Source: BJHQ01 sp964654285
Lineage (GTDB): Bacteria > Planctomycetota > UBA11346
Reading direction: 5' to 3'
Length of the DNA stretch: 64,000 bases
NCBI GenBank assembly: GCA_964654285.1
Contig: CAZZJC010000030.1
Coordinates: 1-64,000 of the forward strand
In this document: piece after piece, positions 56,196 through 64,000 of the stretch
Layout: each line of letters opens with the position of its first letter
Numbering within the stretch: the stretch's first letter is position 1
The notes under the pieces: model-generated
What the model was told of the DNA's origin: nothing
Databases searched by the model: none
Seen by the model: only the letters and a program-made list of their open reading frames with translations
Program-made: the position numbers and the translations under genes

Positions 56196-58409
56196 TCAGC
56201 CTTTGCCGGAGAGTTTCGTTGTCCCGGTTCTTCCGGTGCGAACGGCATCCTCACGATAGGCACCCCAGATCACCGCCATCTGGTTCACGAACTCCGCCGA
56301 CCCGGGTGGTCGGACACCACTTTCAAACTGCTTTTCGAGTTGGGGGAACAGCTGTCGGCAGATGGGCCAGAGGTTCTTCCACCGGTTGCCAGGGATGTTT
56401 TTGGCGATGAGGTTTCCTTCGATCAGTACGCCGAAACCAGCGGTCAGGGCCCGCTGCCTGCCTTGGATGGATTGTATCGTGCTGACCGGATCGGTTGATC
56501 CTGCGATCAGCACCAGTTCACAGACTGAACTGATGTCCGCATAGCCCTGCACCAATGAAGTCAGGGCGGGAATCAGGGCCGGGGACATGCCATGATCGCT
56601 GAGATGACGGCGCAGGTGGACGGTGAGGGTTGCTGCCGATTCGAAGTCGGTGGCGAGCGGCAATTCGGATATCGGCAGGGGTTTGCGTCGACCGCAAACG
56701 ACCTCGACCTTGTCGAGCCAGGCCTCGGGCAGCGCAGACTTCACCTCGGGGTGGCGGCGGATCTGCTTGTCCAGAGCGTAGTAGACGGTTTCTGAGAACG
56801 GATCTCGTCGGCCGGCTTCCAGGATAAGGGGGATGCAGGGCAGGCCCGAATGCAAGCGTCCAGCCACATCGGCAGCGTAACCGGCCATCAAACCATTGAG
56901 TCCGCCGATTTCGCGGGCCTGATCGAGGACCTTTTCCAATAGAACATCATCACGCTGTAGCAGGGCGAGCGCAGCGGCCTGGTAGGCAAAGCTCGTCTGC
57001 AACATGGGTTCGCGTGGATAAGCGGCGTATTTGGCCATCACCGCAGCAGGAGCCCCATTAAAAACCAGGACAGTACGGGACAGGTTGATTAACGTGACTA
57101 ACCCTACACCGACTGCTAAGATCCCAGTCAGAACTGCTGGCAGCCATGGTTTTTGGGGCGATGCCACGGGGGAAACGGCAGCGTTTCCCCCTGGATTCAA
57201 GGCAAGACCAGCGGCCACGGCCCAGGACCAGTGCCCCATGGTGATGGCATTGGTGTTGTCGAAAAGTGCGATGGGGATCTGGGCCAACCAGATCGTGGAC
57301 AGCACCAGACGCCATCGGGCGTCGGGATTGCGGCGGATGGCCAGGATCAGCACCACCCCCATTGCGATCCAGAGGATCAGACCGATAGGGCCTCCATCGA
57401 TGGCGGCATCCAGGGGTTCGTTATGGGCGTGCGTAGCCCATGAATCCGTTGTCTTCGCCTGATGTCGGCAGGACTCGTAGTCAAGTTCCTGGGTTTTCAG
57501 CATGCCGTAATGTCCCCATCCCCAGGGGCTTCCAGCTAAGGCGACCTCGCTCGCGCTGTGGTAGAGTCGCCAGCGCAGGTTGCCGAAGACAGGGACGGAT
57601 TCATAGGATCTGACAACCAACCAGGTCGCGGCAAGCATGGCCGTGGTAAGTACCACGACCACCGCCATGCGGTGGCCCCGACGCCATCCAACGATGAAAA
57701 GGATGCCCAGTAAGGCGCAGGCGATGGCAGCAAGAGCGCCACGACGTTGATCCCAAAGGATCAAGGTGAGCAGGGATCCAATACCCACGACAATGGAAAC
57801 CGTATCAATATGCCGTCTGCGCACAGGAGAGGTCGCCCAGTCGAGGGTGAATCCTAGCAGCAGCGGGGTGAAAGTGTTGGCCAGATAATTCATGTTGCCA
57901 AAATCGATGATGAGCCAACCTGTTTTGGGGAAGAAGACGCGAGATGTCAATCCAAGTGCCAGCGCCCATGCACTGGCGATCGCAGCCAGTCGCAAAAGCG
58001 TTCGTGCCCGACTGATTGATCCGACGGCCCATATGGTAGTCAGGGTAAGAAGATCGAGACCGCTTCCCCACCAGGCTATCGGGAGAGCCGCGCGAGCCAT
58101 CTGGACCAGGGCAATCCAGACGGTGAATGCTCCCAACAAGCCAACATACCATAGTAAAAATCTGTTGTTGGAGGAACTTTTTTTCAAACTCAAGCTGATA
58201 GTTGTCATTGCCAACAAAAACAAGAAATCGCTTGCGGTTATGGGAATGAAGCAATTCCCGATTCCAGCAAGTCCGTAAAGCAACGCAGCAATCAGAGGGG
58301 CAATGCCCAGAAATGCGGACGACGCGTCGAGACCTAGCCAAAACGAATCCACCGCGCAGGATCCCTGCGCGGTGGATTCGGAACAACCAGTAACCGTCTC
58401 AGCGGTCAT
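56196..58409 (-). CDS. O-antigen ligase/polymerase (Wzy_C) family protein with long soluble C-terminus, candidate pilin O-oligosaccharyltransferase
   Basis: A 737-residue polytopic protein with 11-13 hydrophobic helices in residues 25-460. Residues 325-345 (WATHAHNEPLDAAIDGGPIGLI) match the Wzy_C signature that WaaL ligases and PglL/TfpO O-oligosaccharyltransferases share. The C-terminal 280 residues are soluble and helical, possibly TPR-like. The start ATG (58409) overlaps the pilin stop (ATGA), so it is translationally coupled to the pilin. PglL/TfpO enzymes that glycosylate pilin lie in the same position in other bacteria, hence the suggestion; WaaL or Wzy function is equally possible from sequence. 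The start was moved from 58472 to fit the overlap. Confidence 0.8.
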   Translation of the reverse strand: MTAETVTGCSESTAQGSCAVDSFWLGLDASSAFLGIAPLIAALLYGLAGIGNCFIPITASDFLFLLAMTTISLSLKKSSSNNRFLLWYVGLLGAFTVWIALVQMARAALPIAWWGSGLDLLTLTTIWAVGSISRARTLLRLAAIASAWALALGLTSRVFFPKTGWLIIDFGNMNYLANTFTPLLLGFTLDWATSPVRRRHIDTVSIVVGIGSLLTLILWDQRRGALAAIACALLGILFIVGWRRGHRMAVVVVLTTAMLAATWLVVRSYESVPVFGNLRWRLYHSASEVALAGSPWGWGHYGMLKTQELDYESCRHQAKTTDSWATHAHNEPLDAAIDGGPIGLILWIAMGVVLILAIRRNPDARWRLVLSTIWLAQIPIALFDNTNAITMGHWSWAVAAGLALNPGGNAAVSPVASPQKPWLPAVLTGILAVGVGLVTLINLSRTVLVFNGAPAAVMAKYAAYPREPMLQTSFAYQAAALALLQRDDVLLEKVLDQAREIGGLNGLMAGYAADVAGRLHSGLPCIPLILEAGRRDPFSETVYYALDKQIRRHPEVKSALPEAWLDKVEVVCGRRKPLPISELPLATDFESAATLTVHLRRHLSDHGMSPALIPALTSLVQGYADISSVCELVLIAGSTDPVSTIQSIQGRQRALTAGFGVLIEGNLIAKNIPGNRWKNLWPICRQLFPQLEKQFESGVRPPGSAEFVNQMAVIWGAYREDAVRTGRTGTTKLSGKG

Positions 58410-59134
58410 TGCTTCTTGATGGTCGCATCCGAGCCTACGCCTGAATTCGATACCCAGGGGCAGGTAGCCCACATCTGAATATGATTGGCAGTGTTCACTG
58501 CGGCTTTGGTCCGAGTGGATCCATCGGCGTTGGTGAGAGTGGTGGCACCATAATTGCCATATGCTGCAAGCGATATCAGACTTGACGATATCACGGTTGC
58601 TTTTGTAGCGAGTGTCGTGCCATTCTGACTGATTGAGAAACCGCGACGTCCTTCATCAACCGAAACTGGTGCTGCAAAGGCTACCCAATACAACTCGTCG
58701 AAAAAGCAGGCAGACGGGGAGTTGGTTGGCACGGTACCCACAGAGGCGCTCAAATCCGTATCGACCTGGAAGGCATAGGCGCCGACAGCGACCCCATCCG
58801 CGACGTTAAAGGTTGCTGACATACTTTGGAATGGGCGAGTGGAGGCGTTGACACCAGTTGCAGCCGCGGAAGCGGTTGCGCCCGCCAGGTACTGAATATT
58901 AGTCGCGAATTCACCACGGCCGTTGCTGTCCATATCTGAATAAGTGCCGGCCGCAAACTGCGACTGGGCTGGGAAGACGCCCGCGCGCAAGCTGGCGGAT
59001 GCCGCAGACTCATTGGCAGAGATCCGCGATTCGAGCATGCTCGGAATCGCGATCGCCGCGATGATGGCGATGATGGCGATCACGATCATCAGTTCGATGA
59101 GCGTGAAGCCTGAGGTGGTGGATGGGGTGCGCAT
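58406..59134 (-). CDS. Type IV pilin-like major subunit
   Basis: A 242-residue pre-pilin. The leader MRTPSTTSG is short, and PilD would cut between Gly9 and Phe10; FTLIE with Glu14 (mature residue 5) and the hydrophobic helix IVIAIIAIIAAIAIP follow. The globular domain has many Ser/Thr/Ala. Two Cys (about residues 149 and 230) may form a C-terminal disulfide loop. GGAG 7 bases before the ATG is the ribosome-binding site. A minus-strand sigma-70-like promoter lies about 100 bases upstream. The stop overlaps the start of the O-antigen ligase family gene. It could be a T4P major pilin or a T2SS-like pseudopilin. Confidence 0.92.
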   Translation of the reverse strand: MRTPSTTSGFTLIELMIVIAIIAIIAAIAIPSMLESRISANESAASASLRAGVFPAQSQFAAGTYSDMDSNGRGEFATNIQYLAGATASAAATGVNASTRPFQSMSATFNVADGVAVGAYAFQVDTDLSASVGTVPTNSPSACFFDELYWVAFAAPVSVDEGRRGFSISQNGTTLATKATVISSSLISLAAYGNYGATTLTNADGSTRTKAAVNTANHIQMWATCPWVSNSGVGSDATIKKQ

Positions 59135-59232
59135 GGCGGGCTCCTGGGTTGGGCCGGTGGACGGCCCGATCGGGCCGCAGTCAGTGTCACCCTTATAGCC
59201 GCTTATCATGCCACCCCGCAAGTCATCTCTGT

Positions 59233-59261
59233 TCTATAGCAATTTATTCTATTGAGGACAA
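59233..59261 (-). promoter_or_regulatory. Sigma-70-like promoter for the pilin gene
   Basis: On the minus strand, TTGTCC (-35, 59256-59261) and TATAGA (-10, 59233-59238) are separated by exactly 17 bases in an AT-rich stretch. Transcription would start near 59226, leaving about 92 bases of leader. The rest of the roughly 300-base gap to the sugar transferase gene shows nothing further recognised. Confidence 0.45.
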
Positions 59262-59436
59262 AATTGCGTCAAAATGACACCTTTTTATCCGTTTGAATAG
59301 GTCACACCGCCAAACTTCGGCGGCACTGTTGACAAAATTTATCAACCCGGCCCATGCCAAGCGGCAGCGATGATTTCTTGCTGATCGTTTGGGTTGGAAT
59401 ACGCAGAAAAGTTCGTCGAGGTTTTGGAAGACCGAT

Positions 59437-60855
59437 TCATCGAGCGCCAATGCCGAACAGCACCACCCGAACCGTGCGGGCGAGGATCCTGAGGTCGAGA
59501 CCCAGCGAATGGTTCTTGAGGTAATACAGATCATATTCGAGTTTCCTAAGGCTATCCTCGATGGAGGCGCCGTAGCGGAAATTTATCTGGGCCCATCCGG
59601 TGAGGCCGGGTTTGACCAGATGCCGGAGGGCGAAATACGGAATCTGCTGCTGCAATTGGACCACGAGTTCCGGCCGCTCGGGTCGGGGTCCGATGAAGCT
59701 CATGTCTCCACGCAGGATGTTCCATAATTGCGGCAGTTCATCGGCGCGGGTGGTGCGCAGGATCCGTCCCAGCCAGGTCACGCGTGGATCGTGACTGGTG
59801 GCCCAGGTCGGTCCCGTGCGCGACTCGGCGTCCACCTGCATGGTGCGGAATTTGTAGATGATAAAGGGGCTTCCATGCAGGCCGGTGCGCACCTGGCGGT
59901 AGATGACCGGACCACGGCTCGACAGGCGCACGGCAAGAGCGATCAGGAGCATGAACCACGAAGTCACCAGGAGCACACTGCCCGCGACCAGCACATCGCC
60001 CACCCGTTTGACGCGCCAGGAGATCCGATCGTGCATCAGTTCGAAGCCGCCAGCAAAGGTGAACCAGGCATGATCGAGGTGATGCACCGGCACCTTGTGC
60101 CACATCGCTTCGGTGAAATCGGCGATGGTATAGACGCGCAAACCGGAGAGCCGGGCGTGCATCAGCTGTTCCATGCAGGAACGGCTCAGGTCTCTGGGAT
60201 CGGTCAGCACCACTCCGGCCCAGTTTCCCTCCGGAATCGGTTCAGGCTGGGGCAGGTCCGTCGTGCCAGGTGCAATGGTGGATGGCGGTGGCCCCGCCCA
60301 GCAATGAATGGACTCCGGGGGGAAATGTGCGCGCAATTCCGCCCAGAAGGAAGCCAGCGCAGAAGCGTGTTCCTGGCCGATGATCAACCAGCGAACCTGG
60401 CTCCGCTGGCGGGCGAGCACGCGATGCAGGGCGAGGCGGATGGACACGGCCACGCAGGCCCAGGCGAGGAGCGTCGGCAATACCACCCCACGCCCCAGAA
60501 GGCTCTGCCCCCCGGACGTCCAAGCCAACGCGGTCAGGTAGAAGACGCCGGCGATCATCGTTCCAGCCAAAAGGGCGGCGACCAGAACACGTTGGGGGGA
60601 ACGCCAGCGGGATGCCGATGGATCGATCCGCCAGGCATCAAGAAGGTAGATCGACGCGAGAACCGAAAACACCAGCAGCAGGTGACGGTTGCTGGTCAGG
60701 ATCTCCGCGTTCCAGGAGCCCATGCGCACGACGTAGACGAATTGGTAGATCGTCACCAGCAGCAGGAAATCAAAGATGGCCACCAGATTCCCAACCCGGG
60801 CCGGGGTCAGCCAGAGGCGTGGGGCAAGGGTTGGCGGGGCAGTGTCGTTGGTCAT
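59437..60855 (-). CDS. Polyprenyl glycosylphosphotransferase (WcaJ/WbaP type)
   Basis: Starts glycan assembly by loading a sugar-1-phosphate on undecaprenyl phosphate at the inner membrane. The 472-residue protein has four N-terminal helices, a soluble middle, a fifth helix near residue 285 (VGDVLVAGSVLLVTSWFMLLIAL), and the catalytic domain: GPVIYRQVRTGLHGSPFIIYKFRTM near 310, RADELPQLWNILRGDMSFIGPRPERPE near 370, and VKPGLTGWAQINFRYG near 420. The start at 60855 (MTNDTAPP) is preferred over an upstream ATG. The neighbours are glycosyltransferase and amidotransferase genes. Confidence 0.93.
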   Translation of the reverse strand: MTNDTAPPTLAPRLWLTPARVGNLVAIFDFLLLVTIYQFVYVVRMGSWNAEILTSNRHLLLVFSVLASIYLLDAWRIDPSASRWRSPQRVLVAALLAGTMIAGVFYLTALAWTSGGQSLLGRGVVLPTLLAWACVAVSIRLALHRVLARQRSQVRWLIIGQEHASALASFWAELRAHFPPESIHCWAGPPPSTIAPGTTDLPQPEPIPEGNWAGVVLTDPRDLSRSCMEQLMHARLSGLRVYTIADFTEAMWHKVPVHHLDHAWFTFAGGFELMHDRISWRVKRVGDVLVAGSVLLVTSWFMLLIALAVRLSSRGPVIYRQVRTGLHGSPFIIYKFRTMQVDAESRTGPTWATSHDPRVTWLGRILRTTRADELPQLWNILRGDMSFIGPRPERPELVVQLQQQIPYFALRHLVKPGLTGWAQINFRYGASIEDSLRKLEYDLYYLKNHSLGLDLRILARTVRVVLFGIGAR

Positions 60856-60942
60856 GGATTCATGAAGGGAATGTGTGCGGATATTCTGGGCAAATGACTG
60901 AAGGCGCCAGTGCAAACAGTGCCTATATGACGAGTTTTCTGG

Positions 60943-62055
60943 TCAAGGGCAGAGACTTTCTGCATTGGGGTGGTGCTCAAACGACTGCATGGGATCTGGT
61001 GGTGATGAGTCGACGCGAGTTCCCATGTACCTGCGTTCATAGGCTAGCCACATCCTGTCTGCTGAAAAACGTTTGATGTAAACCTCGCGTGCAGCATTGG
61101 CGGCTGTGGCATGGTTTTCAGGCGAGCTGCAGAGCGCAGCGATCGCGGTGGCCATGGCCCCGGCCTCATTGGCTACTGACTTGCCATGCAGACCGAACAC
61201 CGCTTCGCGCACGCCGCCGACATCAGACGCGACTACCGGGATGCCGGCGGCCAATGCCTCCAGGATGGACATCGGCAGCCCTTCGTAATCGGATGGCAGG
61301 AGCATGACGTGGAAATTCCGCAAATACCGGCGAGCATCTGGAATCTGACCCAGGCAATGCACGTGCGCAGGCAAACCCGTGATGGGCGTTCGATTGCCGA
61401 TCCAGAAGAACTCGAACTGCGACGGCGGCATCAGGGATGCGGTCTGCACAAACAGATCGAAGCGTTTGGGCGCGTCAATCCGCGCCACAGTGATGATCCG
61501 CCATCGTGGTCGTGACTGGCTGACCAATGGAAAATCTGAGTAATCAGACTGATCTGATACCCCGTTGTGGATGGTTTCCGCCGCGGGAATCCCCTCAAGG
61601 AGCAGATTCTTCCGGTCGTAATCGCTGACGGGAACGGTGATGCCTCTGCGTCGACCCAACCACCGTTCGATCGGCAGGAAACGCCGATGGGCAGTACGGA
61701 TGGAATCGAAACCATGCACGGTGTAAATGATCCGGGTGCGGGTGAAGGCGAGCGCCACCCGACCCCAGATGCCCGCCTTGGACGAGTGCAGGTGGACGAC
61801 ATCCGGGCGGAATCGGGAATGACATCTCAGGACTGCGGCAAGGGCTGCGACATCCCGGAGCGGGCACACGTTGCGTACAAACCACCTGGTGCGGAACTGC
61901 GTCACCTGCGGACAGAGCAGATCCCAAAGGCCAGGTTCATCGCGGGACATCACCGCGACCCGATGCCCGGCTGCGGCAGCCCGGTTTGCCAATTCGATCA
62001 CCACGCTTTGTGCGCCCCCGGGTTCGGCGAGCGTGATGACATGGAGGATCCTCAC
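60943..62055 (-). CDS. Glycosyltransferase family 4 (GT-B fold)
   Basis: Adds a sugar from a nucleotide donor to a lipid-linked glycan. The 370-residue protein opens MRILHVITLAEPGGAQSVV, the usual GT4 Gly-Gly-Ala-rich opening. The C-terminal nucleotide-binding part has the E-x7-E motif in SDYEGLPMSILEALAAGIPVVASDVGGVREAV near residues 255-285. The donor and acceptor are unknown. It belongs to the same minus-strand surface-glycan cluster. Confidence 0.92.
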   Translation of the reverse strand: MRILHVITLAEPGGAQSVVIELANRAAAAGHRVAVMSRDEPGLWDLLCPQVTQFRTRWFVRNVCPLRDVAALAAVLRCHSRFRPDVVHLHSSKAGIWGRVALAFTRTRIIYTVHGFDSIRTAHRRFLPIERWLGRRRGITVPVSDYDRKNLLLEGIPAAETIHNGVSDQSDYSDFPLVSQSRPRWRIITVARIDAPKRFDLFVQTASLMPPSQFEFFWIGNRTPITGLPAHVHCLGQIPDARRYLRNFHVMLLPSDYEGLPMSILEALAAGIPVVASDVGGVREAVFGLHGKSVANEAGAMATAIAALCSSPENHATAANAAREVYIKRFSADRMWLAYERRYMGTRVDSSPPDPMQSFEHHPNAESLCP

Positions 62056-62092
62056 GGAAAAAGGCCTTCGACCCAGAAGATAAACCGGCGTT

Positions 62093-63988
62093 TCATCCCC
62101 CCCATCGTACCCGCCATTCCTGGAACATCAGGATGTCCCATAAACGATAGGACTCATCACGTTGACCTGTCAGGTGCCTATCCCACAGGCGGCGGACCGA
62201 TTCCGGTCGGAAAATGCCTTCGTCGCGCAAATGATGCTCATCCAACAGGGATTCAGCCCAGTCTCGCAAGGGTCCGCGCAACCAGGACCCCAAGGGGATG
62301 CCGAACCCCATTTTCGGTCGATCCACCAGGTTGCGTGGCACGTGACGGTAGAGGACCTGCCGAAGCACCCATTTGCCCTGACCTTTGCATACGCGCAAGC
62401 GCATGGGCAACCGGGCGGCGAACTCGACGACGCGATGATCGAGCATGGGGACCCTGGTCTCCAGACTGGCCGACATGGCCGCTCGATCGACCTTAACCAG
62501 GATGTCATCGGGCAGATAATCCACCAGATCGCGCCATTGCATGCGGGCGACGAATTCCCGCAGCTGACATGACGGGAATGGTGCATGGCCGCCGGATTCG
62601 TGTGTAAGCAGGCCCCAGGGATCGCCGGAGTGGCTGATCATGCGCTGATAGAAGGCATCACCATCGGGCATGTCCAGGAGTTCGGCAAGCCGCAGTGTCT
62701 TGTCGCCAAGGTGACGCCTTCCGGTGACAAGATCGACGCTCGGCCACCATATTGGCTTGGAAATGCGGATCGATTTTGCCAACCCACGACGCATCATCAG
62801 CGGCATCCAGCCGAGCGTGTTCCACAGACGCTTTGTCCAGAAATATCGGGAATAACCAGCGAATAATTCATCGCCACCGTCACCGGACAGGGCGACGGTG
62901 ACGTGGTTGCGGGTGAGACGGGCCAGCAGGAGCGTTGGGATCTGGGAAGGATCCGCAAATGGTTCATCCCAGGCGTCAGCAAGGTGGGGAATGGTTGCGA
63001 GGGCGTCTGCCGGGGTCACGGTCAGGGTGGTATGATCCGTCCCCAGGTGTCGCGCCACAGCCGCAGCATGGGGCGATTCATCGTAACTGGTTTCAGCAAA
63101 GCCGATGCTGAACGTCCGAATGGGGCGTCGACTGTGCGCCTGCATCAGCGCGGCGATCGTGCTGCTATCGATCCCCCCTGACAAGAAGGCGCCGATCGGC
63201 ACGTCGCTGATCATCTGACCGGCCACCGCCTGGTGCAACAGGCGTTCGAGCTCGTTTACCGCTTGGATGTCATCGCCAGGAAATGGGCTGGATTCGCCAG
63301 CGAGACCTGCGTCTGCAGCGCTCCAATAGGGGATTGGCACCTCGGATAACGGATCGTCGCCCGGGCGCAGGCGCAACCATGTACCTGGGGGCAGTTTGCG
63401 TGCCCCCCGCCAGATGCAATTCGCCCCTGGAACGTAACCGTGTCGTAGAAAGGCCGAAATTGCAATGGGATCAAAGGCATGGCAGCAGCCGGGCAGCAGG
63501 TGCAGGGACTTGAGTTCTGAGGCGAAGGCCAATCCGCCTTCCCAACCTCCCAGGTACAGCGGTTTTTCTCCAAGTCGGTCTCGGGCCAGCAATAGAACCC
63601 GTTCCTGGTCATCCCATACGGCAAAGGCGTACATCCCTACGAGTCGTGGCAGGGTTGCCGCCAGGCCCCAGGCGGCGATGGCTGCCAGCAGCGTTTCCGT
63701 GTCGCTGTGGCCACGCCAGGGACCAGCGAGTTCCCGGCGTAGGTCAAGATGGTTGTAGATCTCGCCATTGAACACCATGATCCAACGTCCGTCCGCGCTG
63801 GCCATGGGTTGTCGTCCCGCCGGAGACAAGTCGAGTATCGACAGCCGCCGATGAGCCATCGCCACGGGGCCATGGGACCAGACGTTACCATCGTCGGGAC
63901 CGCGATGGCGGAGGCGATCCACCATGGTCATCACCATGGATGCATCTGCAGGTTTCGACCTGTTTAAAAGGCCGGCGATCCCGCACAT
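62093..63988 (-). CDS. asnB: Asparagine synthase (glutamine-hydrolysing), AsnB type
   Basis: A 631-residue class II amidotransferase. Cys2 after the initiator Met is the glutaminase nucleophile (MCGIAGLLNR). RHRGPDDG and VFNGEIYNH near residues 28 and 73 form the glutamine site. The synthetase domain has the ATP-binding SGGIDSS near 268 and SGDGGDELFAGY near 368. In exopolysaccharide loci such enzymes often amidate sugars, so this copy may modify a glycan rather than make free asparagine; this is inferred from the neighbours. It is complete and ends 37 bases upstream of the GT4 gene. Confidence 0.95.
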   Translation of the reverse strand: MCGIAGLLNRSKPADASMVMTMVDRLRHRGPDDGNVWSHGPVAMAHRRLSILDLSPAGRQPMASADGRWIMVFNGEIYNHLDLRRELAGPWRGHSDTETLLAAIAAWGLAATLPRLVGMYAFAVWDDQERVLLLARDRLGEKPLYLGGWEGGLAFASELKSLHLLPGCCHAFDPIAISAFLRHGYVPGANCIWRGARKLPPGTWLRLRPGDDPLSEVPIPYWSAADAGLAGESSPFPGDDIQAVNELERLLHQAVAGQMISDVPIGAFLSGGIDSSTIAALMQAHSRRPIRTFSIGFAETSYDESPHAAAVARHLGTDHTTLTVTPADALATIPHLADAWDEPFADPSQIPTLLLARLTRNHVTVALSGDGGDELFAGYSRYFWTKRLWNTLGWMPLMMRRGLAKSIRISKPIWWPSVDLVTGRRHLGDKTLRLAELLDMPDGDAFYQRMISHSGDPWGLLTHESGGHAPFPSCQLREFVARMQWRDLVDYLPDDILVKVDRAAMSASLETRVPMLDHRVVEFAARLPMRLRVCKGQGKWVLRQVLYRHVPRNLVDRPKMGFGIPLGSWLRGPLRDWAESLLDEHHLRDEGIFRPESVRRLWDRHLTGQRDESYRLWDILMFQEWRVRWGG

Positions 63989-64000
63989 GTTAACGGTTTT

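Noticed and set aside
59190..59225. Sigma-54-like site for the pilin (TGGCATGATAAGCGGC on the minus strand)
   Set aside because: The GG to GC spacing is one to two bases off the required 10, so it does not meet the -24/-12 rule; the sigma-70-like site fits better.

Overview
The window is a GC-rich bacterial segment from a Gram-negative organism. It carries an outer-membrane LptD-like barrel and a lipid A N-terminal-domain protein, flagellar export genes (fliO-fliP-fliQ-fliR), and type IV pilus parts (pilC, a PilS-like kinase, a pilin). It also carries a chemoreceptor and three membrane-anchored eukaryotic-type Ser/Thr kinases, one with an N-terminal zinc ribbon. That mix, together with a very large GH13-GH133 glycogen debranching enzyme, a PhyH/UroD-like pair and many short GC-rich intergenic hairpin repeats, fits the Planctomycetota or a related PVC lineage. 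No 16S rRNA gene or other phylogenetic marker was used, so the lineage is an inference.

Layout. 1-3.4 kb: the C-terminal end of a GH78-like glycosidase, then the convergent fliOPQR operon. 3.5-15.3 kb: an AI-2E family permease, a Ser/Thr kinase, a cysteine desulfurase, a bacteriohemerythrin, a second Ser/Thr kinase, and the tRNA genes truD-fmt facing hflX. 15.4-25 kb: an LptD-like barrel, a periplasmic protein and a squalene/phytoene synthase in one tight operon; a kinase with an EF-hand sensor and a cyclase-like tail; nrnA; an alpha/beta hydrolase; hisH. 25-39 kb: large NAD-glutamate dehydrogenase, radC, the RNase P RNA gene, a divergent AraC / PhyH / UroD-like unit, aminopeptidase P, ridA, map and an FKBP. 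39-54 kb: ilvD, glycogen debranching enzyme, an Aer-like chemoreceptor, pilC and a PilS-like kinase, an inositol-phosphatase family protein, two-subunit class I fumarase, and a Uma2 protein.

54.8-64 kb is the most accessory part. It starts with an ORF-less group II intron (recognised by domain V, domain VI and the 5' end). Next comes a lower-GC surface locus on the minus strand: asparagine synthase, GT4 glycosyltransferase, polyprenyl glycosylphosphotransferase, a type IV pilin, and an O-antigen ligase/polymerase family protein whose start codon overlaps the pilin stop codon. This arrangement suggests a glycan assembly line coupled to pilin glycosylation.

Two short intergenic repeat families recur: a double-hairpin element, mostly just downstream of genes, and a CGCCGGC-type palindrome. 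No CRISPR array, tRNA gene or insertion-sequence transposase was recognised.
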